Of a stretch of 22,666 nt of DNA, positions 14,095 to 20,988 are shown in pieces (the first letter of the stretch is position 1; the number at the start of each line of letters is the position of its first letter). Below the pieces are notes generated by a model. That model did not search any database and was not told the origin of the DNA. It worked only from the letters and a program-made list of their open reading frames with translations. This stretch comes from a virus: IMG/VR virus record IMGVR_UViG_3300031162_000250, positions 1 to 22,666 of that record, one strand, 5' to 3'. Made by a program: the position numbers and the translations under genes.

Positions 14095-14929
14095 AAAAAA
14101 AGTCTGCCGTTAGCGGCATTGTCACCTCCTGTGTGTGACCACACTCTGAACAGGGGTGTTCAAAATTGATATCCACATCTGGGGTGACCTTTTCGTATGC
14201 ACTTCTAAGGTATCTACAATCTCTAACGGGAATTTTTGTTAAACATTGTTTAATGAGCGAACGGTCCTCTACATCATTAATACTTACAACCATAAGCTCC
14301 ATTGTATAAAGCATTTGTTCTAGCTCTACTTTATACTTCTTTCTTTTCTTCATGGTTTCTTCGATGCTCTTTTCGTCGTGACCATTCAAAATTTTAAACT
14401 CGACCACTAGGTTGGTGGCTGGTAGTGTTATTTTGTAAGTATTTCTTTCTGTCTCGACAACATCTTCAAAATCCAACTCTTTAAATTTGAATTCTCTTAA
14501 ATCAAGTTGTTTTTCTTCTGCTGTGCCACAGGCAGTGCAGGAAACATTTACGCCATAATGCGGTCCTAAACCGGAAATTCTTGTTGCAAATAAAACAGCG
14601 TTCTTATCTCCTATTAGCAAATCCTCTAGCTTTATGCTCTTGTCCACCAAAACACTTCTTAAAAGTTTGTCAATTGCTACGCCCTGTTTTAAATAACTTT
14701 CGTTAATTAAAATATCCTCTTCCTTTGCGGTCATAACTTTTATTTCAATGGTATCAACCCCGTGCAAAGGATGACCCTCTGGGTAGTGTTTACCACCAGA
14801 GGGAAGTTCTACAAATTCTGTTGGGGTTGGAAAGTTTAGTATGCTGTTAGCGGGGGGTGGTGTAGCCGCTCGGGACTGAACTGAAGGTTCTAAGGACGAA
14901 CCCAGTTTTTCTTCATTTCTTGCACTCAT
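14084..14929 (-). CDS. Tail/baseplate assembly chaperone with split zinc ribbon (gp26-like)
   Basis: A 281-residue protein. After a disordered N-terminus (1-30) comes the segment PTEFVELPSGGKHYPEGHPL, then MTAKEEDILINESYLKQG (66-83), a pattern I associate with T4-type baseplate hub assembly chaperones (gp26, T4_baseplate family). Two CxxC pairs, C131/C134 and C260/C263, would bind one zinc across the fold. Position after the tail tube and before the tape measure is where contractile and siphovirus phages keep the tail chaperone. The zero-frame product stops seven codons after a run of seven Ts. A start-less ORF continues in another frame, so some ribosomes may make a C-terminally extended form. 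The ATG at 14929 has GAGGT close upstream. Confidence 0.72.
   Translation of the reverse strand: MSARNEEKLGSSLEPSVQSRAATPPPANSILNFPTPTEFVELPSGGKHYPEGHPLHGVDTIEIKVMTAKEEDILINESYLKQGVAIDKLLRSVLVDKSIKLEDLLIGDKNAVLFATRISGLGPHYGVNVSCTACGTAEEKQLDLREFKFKELDFEDVVETERNTYKITLPATNLVVEFKILNGHDEKSIEETMKKRKKYKVELEQMLYTMELMVVSINDVEDRSLIKQCLTKIPVRDCRYLRSAYEKVTPDVDINFEHPCSECGHTQEVTMPLTADFFWSK
14095..14101 (-). other. Candidate ribosomal frameshift site (seven T run)
   Basis: Minus strand: GAC TTT TTT TGG TCT AAG TGA in the chaperone frame. The downstream ORF needs GGT CTA AGT GAT, which is reached if one T is skipped (+1) or if the ribosome slips back two bases on the T-run (-2). The zero-frame stop is only five codons after the run starts. 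The overlap in which both frames are open runs from just before the T-run to the TGA, and the T-run is the only slippery element in it. Confidence 0.6.
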
Positions 14930-14936
14930 TATACCT

Positions 14937-14967
14937 CTTATTTATTTGTTTTTGTGCTTATTTATTT
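14937..14967. repeat. Direct repeat CTTATTTATTT, two copies 20 bases apart
   Basis: The 11-mer CTTATTTATTT occurs at 14937-14947 and 14957-14967, across the gap between the tube gene and the chaperone gene; on the minus strand it reads AAATAAATAAG. The second copy also forms a short inverted repeat (GCTTA/TAAGC, 14956-14971) over the tube stop codon. It may be regulatory or simply AT-rich spacer. Confidence 0.6.
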
Positions 14968-15478
14968 AAGCGCCTGTTGGTGTATACGCTGCCCAATCAT
15001 ACTGAATTGAGACAGTCACCTCAATGAGACCCTCATCTGAGTAGCCGTGTTGTCCAAAGTCAACACTTGTTAAGAAGGCGTTTGTAAGAGTCCACTTGCC
15101 AATTTCAGTGCCAGCAGTATCCATTTGACTAATAACAACTGAACCGAGTTGTGTTGACAGTGTATTCTTAGAAAAAGTTGCCTTGCCTATTTGTGCTGTT
15201 TTTGGTTCTTGGACGCCAGTGGCTTTTAACAAGTCTACCAACTTTTTTGCCACAGAACTGTTACCAACCACATCATAAATAGTAAACTCTACTGGTGTCC
15301 AAGTAACCTTACCGGGGTAGTAAAACTTGTATTGTGTGTAATCAGCCTCCAGCGTCCCTATCTCCATTGAAGGCAGCTTTGCTGACTTGATAAGAAAAGG
15401 TTCTGCGATATTTTTCATAGTCACCGTGTATTGATAACTTTTCTTAGGCTCTAACTGTGCGGAATTCCAAAATGCCAT
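14966..15478 (-). CDS. Tail tube protein, gp19-like
   Basis: A 170-residue protein, close to the 163 residues of T4 gp19, the subunit that polymerises into the inner tail tube beneath the contractile sheath. The sequence is a beta-rich tube fold: SYQYTVTMKN near the N-terminus, then FLIKSAKLPSMEIG (28-41), YYPGKVTWTPVEFTIYD (53-69) and, at the end, the strand 'LIEVTVSIQYDWAAY'. The 'K/R-x-P' turn after the first strands and the 'W-T-P-V-E-F-T-I-Y-D' strand are typical of the family. It follows the tail sheath by 16 bases, the standard sheath-tube gene pair. The start has AAAAGGAGA upstream. Confidence 0.88.
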   Translation of the reverse strand: MAFWNSAQLEPKKSYQYTVTMKNIAEPFLIKSAKLPSMEIGTLEADYTQYKFYYPGKVTWTPVEFTIYDVVGNSSVAKKLVDLLKATGVQEPKTAQIGKATFSKNTLSTQLGSVVISQMDTAGTEIGKWTLTNAFLTSVDFGQHGYSDEGLIEVTVSIQYDWAAYTPTGA

Positions 15479-15494
15479 TGTTTATTGTCTCCTT

Positions 15495-18305
15495 TTACTC
15501 AAATGTGGCTGCTGAATTTGTGATTACAAAATCAAGTGCGATAAACTCAATTGACTTTGCTGGCTTCAAGAAGATCTTGGCGTAAAGCACATTTCTATCG
15601 CGAAGCTCGGGGGTTGTTGTTGTGTTATCAAGAACCAACTTGAAATCTTCTAGACCAAAGCCAGCTTGAATATCACGCAAGATAGGCTCTGCGCTAGAAA
15701 TAAAGTTGTTCCAAGTATCCTGAACGTTCTGCTCAAAGAGTAAATCGTTGGCTACTGCTGTGATTTGGCGCTTGGTGTAAATCAACAAGCGGCGAACATT
15801 AATTCTGTCCAATGCTGAACGTGTTGTCTGTAGGGTCTTCTGACCCAAGATAACAATACCCTCGTTCGGGAAAGTTCCGATTGGGTTGATGTTTGCTTCG
15901 TAAAGGTCATCACGGTCCTTTGAACGAAGTCTATCAGCAACACCTAGAACTCTTAGACCACCAGCACCCCTTGTTAGACCGCCACGGGTAAATCCTGCTG
16001 GGGCAAACCAAGGCTCTGCATTTCTATCTGTGAAAGAGAATGCGCCGATTGCTACAACTGATGGTGGTAACCAAACTGTGCTGTCAGAGAAGGTGTCTTG
16101 CACTCTAACCCAAGGGTAGAAAGCACAGCCGAAACTAGAGTTAATTGCTCTGTCATTAAAAGTGTTGACTGTTGAATTTACAGAACCAACTCTGCTTGAG
16201 AACCCATTGGCATTCTCGGAGGTAGGCTGGTAGCCACCGGCTAAGTCGATAACTGCTAGGCAATCGCCTCTGTCCTCAGCAACATCAAGTAGCTTGTCTG
16301 TAATTCCGGCAGTTGTTACACCGGGAACAGAAAGAACATTTGTTTGAACAACCTCTGGGTCTTTAACTGAATCAATTGCGACCGTCAAAGCGTGGTAGGC
16401 ATAGCTTGAGCGCTCTGTCTCACCGTCTAGGTTGCGGTTTGCAAAGGGATCTCTCTCGGTAATATCCATAGCATCATAGCCACCAAATAGGGGCATTGTG
16501 AAGCCCTTTGGAGCCAAGCCACCAGTGAGGATTGAGAATGCTCCGCTAACTGCCGTTAATGAAGTACCAGCCTGTCTTGAACCACTAGAGTAGGTCATGT
16601 TACCATCAGACTCGACCAAATCATCTAACGTGAAGATGTGTGAGAACTCTGTAAGAGCATTGAGGTTACTAAAGTTGTTCAAAGAACCCGGTTTTGTTCT
16701 TAAGAAATCTGGGATTGAATCATCGTAAGTTGTGGAGCCAGATGCTCTTGTGGTAGTTATCCCAAAGAAAGCGGCTTGTGGGCTGCTTACATCACCAACT
16801 GCCGTCGTAGAACGAAGTGGGATGCTTGGGAACTTAATCAATACTGGACCAACCTCGTCGCCTAAAACCAAGTCACCTGATGAGGCTTCTGGGAAGAAGA
16901 GCGCATTTGGTTTTGCAGCGTTTGGCAAGGTGCCTGTGGCTGATAAGAAATCATTTGCTGCGACTAAGGCAGAACCAGAAGCTAAAGAAACATTCTTAAA
17001 CTTTGATGGTCCGTAGAAGCCATATGGGAGCAATGAAGGATCAATTGTTCCGTCGTCTACAGTCTGTGCCATTGACATACGAACGTAGCTTGATTTGTTT
17101 GGGTATTGACCGTAGTATTTGTAAACTCTCTCATCATTATCCCAAGAAACATTTTGGTCGCCAATCTGTGCTGCAATGTAGTTTGGAGAGTTGGGGTTAA
17201 GGTTTACAGAGTTAAATCTCTCCACCTCTTTAACCTTACCATCGTTATCATCAATTCTGCGAACAACGACATTGAAAGTTCCAAAATCACCGGGCGTCTT
17301 GGCAGGACGGATGTTTTCAATAGAAATCTTAATCGCGCCTTGGTCATACTCACCAGTTTGCAAAGACACAAACTTGAAAAGCTTTGTAACTCGGCTGTTT
17401 TTACCTGCGTCATAACCGTCAGAGTTTGTTAGCAAGTCTTGAGAAATAACATCGCCAGTTTCAGAGTTAACAAAATCTCTGTTGAAATCAGCACCATCGA
17501 CTGTTCCGTTATCTAGTGGGACTGCCATAGCAAACGCGATATTTGAAACGCCACCAAGATCCTCTTGAATTGCTCTTTCAAAAGTTTCTCCCAAGAAGTA
17601 TTCCTCTTGGTTTGCGCTTGGGGTAATTGCCGTGGTTGTTCTGGTTGGGTCTGTGTTTAGAACATTGCGAATGTATTTTCTTGAAGTTCTATCAAAACTT
17701 ACTGCCTGCTCTAATGTTGAAGATCCGCCAACAATGCGAAGAGTAACTTCGTTGTTTGTGGTTGTCATTAACTGGCAAGCACCAGTTACAGCAAAAGTGT
17801 TTGGAACTGTGCCGCTTGTCTGAACGTGAGTATCAGAATCACAGTAAATAATCGCGCCCAATGTACCAGTGTGGTTACCAGCAGAAGCTGAACTAAACAC
17901 AAACAGACCGTATGCGCCGCCGCCTGTGTTGGCGGTGAAATCAGCCAACTTCCAGCCAGCTTCGCCGCCAGAGGCTTTATTGGGGTGTTCTTTACCAATT
18001 AAGCGAACAAAATTAACCGTTGGGCTATTTCTTAGCCAAGCCTGTGCTGCGTATGTTGCATATGTTGCGGCACCGAAGCCGGGGTTTCTGAAAGCGTCTA
18101 CGTTTTCTGTGCCTGCGATTGGTGGTCCAAAAACATCAACAAATTCTTCAAACGAATCAACCTGAACTGGCTGAAGCGCTGGTCCTCTCAACGAGCGACC
18201 GATCAGGGTTGGTCCTTCAGCGGCAGGCTCGGAGGGTAATTGTGAATTATCAATCTCGTTGATGAATACACCGGGAGATACAAATCTAAACTTTTTAACT
18301 GACAT
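15495..18305 (-). CDS. Contractile tail sheath protein, gp18-like
   Basis: A 936-residue sheath subunit. The N-terminus has the family signature (FVSPGVFINEIDNSQLP, then GPTLIGRSLRGPALQPVQV and FEEFVDVFG, residues about 8-60). The C-terminal part holds the conserved assembly domain: INPIGTFPNEGIVILGQKTL, RRLLIYTKRQIT and FEQNVQDTWNNF. It is larger than T4 gp18 (659), the extra length lying in the middle (roughly residues 110-600), which in other sheaths forms surface domains. Sheath subunits surround the tube and contract to drive it through the cell envelope. The start is supported by TAGGAG eight bases upstream. A CTATTTA motif and a small inverted repeat (18334-18348) lie in the 57-base gap before the gene. 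Confidence 0.93.
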   Translation of the reverse strand: MSVKKFRFVSPGVFINEIDNSQLPSEPAAEGPTLIGRSLRGPALQPVQVDSFEEFVDVFGPPIAGTENVDAFRNPGFGAATYATYAAQAWLRNSPTVNFVRLIGKEHPNKASGGEAGWKLADFTANTGGGAYGLFVFSSASAGNHTGTLGAIIYCDSDTHVQTSGTVPNTFAVTGACQLMTTTNNEVTLRIVGGSSTLEQAVSFDRTSRKYIRNVLNTDPTRTTTAITPSANQEEYFLGETFERAIQEDLGGVSNIAFAMAVPLDNGTVDGADFNRDFVNSETGDVISQDLLTNSDGYDAGKNSRVTKLFKFVSLQTGEYDQGAIKISIENIRPAKTPGDFGTFNVVVRRIDDNDGKVKEVERFNSVNLNPNSPNYIAAQIGDQNVSWDNDERVYKYYGQYPNKSSYVRMSMAQTVDDGTIDPSLLPYGFYGPSKFKNVSLASGSALVAANDFLSATGTLPNAAKPNALFFPEASSGDLVLGDEVGPVLIKFPSIPLRSTTAVGDVSSPQAAFFGITTTRASGSTTYDDSIPDFLRTKPGSLNNFSNLNALTEFSHIFTLDDLVESDGNMTYSSGSRQAGTSLTAVSGAFSILTGGLAPKGFTMPLFGGYDAMDITERDPFANRNLDGETERSSYAYHALTVAIDSVKDPEVVQTNVLSVPGVTTAGITDKLLDVAEDRGDCLAVIDLAGGYQPTSENANGFSSRVGSVNSTVNTFNDRAINSSFGCAFYPWVRVQDTFSDSTVWLPPSVVAIGAFSFTDRNAEPWFAPAGFTRGGLTRGAGGLRVLGVADRLRSKDRDDLYEANINPIGTFPNEGIVILGQKTLQTTRSALDRINVRRLLIYTKRQITAVANDLLFEQNVQDTWNNFISSAEPILRDIQAGFGLEDFKLVLDNTTTTPELRDRNVLYAKIFLKPAKSIEFIALDFVITNSAATFE

Positions 18306-18362
18306 ATTTTGTTCACTCCTAAATTGTCTCTATAAATAGTGTCTATTTGGTTGAAAAGAATG

Positions 18363-19166
18363 TCACTCCTCTACAAATGACTTCGCTCCACTAATTTGTG
18401 GCTTTTCCCCAACAATTGTTCTTTCTTTATTAAATTTTATGTTTACGGCATTCTGCGAGGTTTTTATTACAGCCTCATCAATATTTTCAATTCTAGGAAA
18501 CAGTGCGCCCCTTGTCTCTAACATAAATGAAGTTTCAAAGAACCTTTCCTCTGTATCAAGAGTCTCTGAAATTTTATCAAAATTAAATTGGTCTGGTATT
18601 GTCAAATAATATGTATGACCTTCGTTTTCCAGTTTTATGCCCCTAAAGTTGTTTGCTGTAATAAAAGCGTTTAAAATTTTATTCATATCTGTTAGGTAAT
18701 TTGTTCTTATCGTAATGTTGTATTTTGCAAGAACAGAGATTACATTGTTTGAAAACAAAGTTTCATAAACTACCTTTTTATTATCAAACTTTCTATTGTT
18801 AACTCCAAATTTTTTATTTGCTCGGGCATTTGCAAACTTCTGTGTTTGCACTGGCAATATTCTTCTTGCAATTGGAAAGTTGTTTGAGCCGGGAGTAAAC
18901 GGAAATGTTTCATTGTCTCTCTCGATTGTTTCTCTGTAGACTGTAAGAAGCGGGTAAATTAATGTTTCTCTGTCGTCTCTCAGTTCTTTTGCTTTTTTTA
19001 TTTGGAACGCTCTTTCTGCCGAAGACCAAAGAATTGGAACACGATGTTGCTCGCCCTGCTTTTCAGTATAAAGCTGCAAGTCATTTTTAAGAAAATTAAA
19101 TACGGCAGTGTCCATAGTTTCTATGGAAGACTCTATAAACACCTGTTCCTGTATACCGTTAGCCAT
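18363..19166 (-). CDS. Tail sheath stabiliser / completion protein, gp15-like
   Basis: A 267-residue protein whose pattern matches the T4 gp15 family that caps the tube and sheath and joins the tail to the neck: a 'HRVPILWSSAERAFQIKK' strand-helix near 41-58, then ETLIYPLLTVYRETIERD (67-84), VYETLFSNN, KYNITIRTNYLTDMNKIL, and 'FETSFMLETRGALFPR' late, comparable to the VPITYASK, ILPRI and GWMYPP regions of gp15. Gene order (neck proteins, this, sheath, tube) supports it. The ATG at 19166 overlaps the previous gene's 3' end by eight bases and has AGAAGGAA five bases upstream. Confidence 0.75.
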   Translation of the reverse strand: MANGIQEQVFIESSIETMDTAVFNFLKNDLQLYTEKQGEQHRVPILWSSAERAFQIKKAKELRDDRETLIYPLLTVYRETIERDNETFPFTPGSNNFPIARRILPVQTQKFANARANKKFGVNNRKFDNKKVVYETLFSNNVISVLAKYNITIRTNYLTDMNKILNAFITANNFRGIKLENEGHTYYLTIPDQFNFDKISETLDTEERFFETSFMLETRGALFPRIENIDEAVIKTSQNAVNIKFNKERTIVGEKPQISGAKSFVEE

Positions 19167-19638
19167 TAAATGTTCCTTCTCTTGCCTTTAGGCACTCTGC
19201 TGTTGTTTCATACTTTTGACCGTCTTGTCCAAACAATCTTTTTGCACCTCGTGTCTCTACAATCTCGTAGTAATCTCCGTCATAGAAAACGAAGTCTCCA
19301 GCCCTTACAAAAAGATTCTGGTCTTCTGTCAGTCTTTTTCTGTGAAAGTAAACTGTAATTTTTTGCCTTCTATCATATCCTGCTTTGGTTTGCTGAACGT
19401 CGGACTGTTGTGTTTCTACTCTTGCGTATACTCTCACAGGTGGCAAAAAGTTTTTTTCTTTGCTCTCGCCATAAACAGGGTGAAAGTTTGAATTGTCTAT
19501 GTCAATAGCGTAGTAAGCTACAACCTGCCCAACTACGTTCTCAATAAGTTCGGTATTGACTTGTCTTACTAAATTTCTTTCTTTCTCTCCAACAAAAAGC
19601 GGAGGGGGTGGTGCTGCCGGTCTTGTAAACTTTGCCAT
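19159..19638 (-). CDS. Neck / head-tail connector protein, possibly gp14-like
   Basis: A 159-residue protein with a Pro-rich N-terminus (PAAPPPPLF), then NLVRQVNTELIENVVGQVV and a beta-rich body containing VYGESKEKNFLPPVRVYARV (about 55-74) and FVFYDGDYYEIVETRG. The 'YGE-x-x-x-K-x-F-x-P-x-x-V' pattern is common in small neck or connector proteins of myoviruses encoded between the capsid and tail terminator genes. T4 gp14 is larger, so this would be a compact relative; the equivalence rests mainly on gene order. It starts four bases after the previous stop, with GGGG upstream, and overlaps the next gene by eight bases. Confidence 0.6.
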   Translation of the reverse strand: MAKFTRPAAPPPPLFVGEKERNLVRQVNTELIENVVGQVVAYYAIDIDNSNFHPVYGESKEKNFLPPVRVYARVETQQSDVQQTKAGYDRRQKITVYFHRKRLTEDQNLFVRAGDFVFYDGDYYEIVETRGAKRLFGQDGQKYETTAECLKAREGTFNG

Positions 19639-19642
19639 TTAT

Positions 19643-20896
19643 TTACCCCACATAGATTGCATTTGGAACATTCTGCAATAGTTTTTCGCTATTCTCCACA
19701 ATCGCTGCATCGCCTTCTGAGAGGGCTTGATAAGTTAGTTGGTCTAGAAGTTCTTTTAGTTCTGTTTTTAGATTCTGTTGGTCTTCTCGGGCTTGACTGA
19801 TAAGGTCTGAGCCGTTGAGAGTTACTGAATCATTTGGAATCGGGATTGTGCCAAACTTGGAACGAACCTGCCCTAATATTTCTTTGCAAAGTGCAAGAGC
19901 ATATCTACGAATCCACTGCTTACCCATAGAGTTAATATTATCGTAGGGAATGTTTGCAAACGGAAGCGTGTTCATATTGTTTACGCCTTTGACCCCTCGC
20001 AAACGTGTAGCGTCTTCTGTGTTGGCGTCTTCGTCAATGGTAAAGGTAAACCAGATAACATCGTCTGAAGCCACCGTATCACCGGGAGGCGGGTAAACTT
20101 TTATAAAGTTGTTTTGTAATTCGTAAGAGTAGTGCGAAAAACGAACAGTTGCGTGGTCTTCAAAAGCCATCGCTTGTAATCGGTTGTGCCAAGTTGGAAT
20201 AACTTCATAAACTGAGTCGTCGGCGTATTGACCATAAGTGGAAAGGTTGCCGACCACATTCAGACCACCATAGTAGCTAAAGAACCTCCACATATTATTT
20301 GCGTTTTTGTAATAAACATCACGAATTAAAACCTTTTTGTTATTAACTTTATTGAAGAAATCTGATGTTGCAATTGAACTTGATGTTTGCACAACATTCT
20401 GCAAATCATATTTTTGCTTATTAGCCTCAAGTTTAAAACTGGCTGAATATACGGTTAGTGAACCACCCACGCCAGCCTCTGAGGAAATACCCTCTGCCAC
20501 GCGACGTGCATAAGCAAAACCAAAGTTTGGAAAATCCCTTGAAGCGTCTGATGCGCCGCTTGAAATTTCACCGTCTTCATCAAATGATGCGGTAGTTGCA
20601 CCAAGCATGTCTGAAAGAACATTCTTTGCTTGATGAGAATTTATCATATACGAATATTCTAATACTGCTTCCTGATAGGCAGCGTAAACATTTCCTGTTT
20701 TTATTTCTATATCGAGAACATCACCACCCAACTTTTTATAAACATATGCTACTTGGTCTGACGCTCCGCTGATAAAAGCCGCTACATCGCTGTATATGGT
20801 AAAAGGCAGTGCTGCTGCTACGTCGGCTGTTGAACCTGTAGAAGTTAGAATAGAAGTGCTTGTAGTAGAACTAGGACTAAGTTGTGGTACTGGCAT
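19643..20896 (-). CDS. Neck / head completion protein, 417 residues
   Basis: The gene starts at 20896 (MPVPQLSPSSTTS), supported by GAGGA eight bases upstream. The frame is open further to 20968, but that stretch is the capsid gene's terminator hairpin and has no ribosome binding site. The N-terminal part has TIYSDVAAFISGASDQVAYVYKKLG; residues about 76-100 (AYQEAVLEYSYMINSHQAKN) and the C-terminal helices (WIRRYALALCKEILGQVRSKFG, then REDQQNLKTELKELLDQL) recall adaptor/neck proteins that dock on the portal after packaging (T4 gp13, P22 gp4-type). The first gene after the major capsid protein is a usual place for such proteins. The gp13 equivalence is inference; structural status is fairly secure. 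Confidence 0.62.
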   Translation of the reverse strand: MPVPQLSPSSTTSTSILTSTGSTADVAAALPFTIYSDVAAFISGASDQVAYVYKKLGGDVLDIEIKTGNVYAAYQEAVLEYSYMINSHQAKNVLSDMLGATTASFDEDGEISSGASDASRDFPNFGFAYARRVAEGISSEAGVGGSLTVYSASFKLEANKQKYDLQNVVQTSSSIATSDFFNKVNNKKVLIRDVYYKNANNMWRFFSYYGGLNVVGNLSTYGQYADDSVYEVIPTWHNRLQAMAFEDHATVRFSHYSYELQNNFIKVYPPPGDTVASDDVIWFTFTIDEDANTEDATRLRGVKGVNNMNTLPFANIPYDNINSMGKQWIRRYALALCKEILGQVRSKFGTIPIPNDSVTLNGSDLISQAREDQQNLKTELKELLDQLTYQALSEGDAAIVENSEKLLQNVPNAIYVG

Positions 20897-20937
20897 TTTT
20901 GATTTCCTCTTCTCTAAATAGTTTCCCCAAAGAGAAA

Positions 20938-20965
20938 CCCCCCGCCTACCGAAGCAGACGAGGGG
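20938..20965 (-). terminator. Strong hairpin terminator after the major capsid gene
   Basis: Minus strand: CCCCTCGTCTGC, loop TTCG, GTAGGCGGGGGG, a 12-bp stem capped by the very stable UUCG tetraloop, followed by UUUCUCUUU. It lies 23 bases after the capsid stop codon. Several of the pairs are G-U wobbles that can form only in minus-strand RNA, so the hairpin is shaped for transcripts of this strand. It would boost or isolate the capsid message and protect its 3' end. Confidence 0.8.
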
Positions 20966-20988
20966 CAACTCTTAGTCAAGGACTAGGC

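Noticed and set aside
14924-14930. TATAAT overlapping the chaperone start codon
   Set aside because: No -35 box at suitable distance, and a start from it would fall inside the gene after its ATG.
20897-20968. Upstream extension of the neck gene to an ATG at 20968
   Set aside because: The extra codons come from the capsid terminator hairpin and have no ribosome binding site, whereas the ATG at 20896 has GAGGA at good distance.
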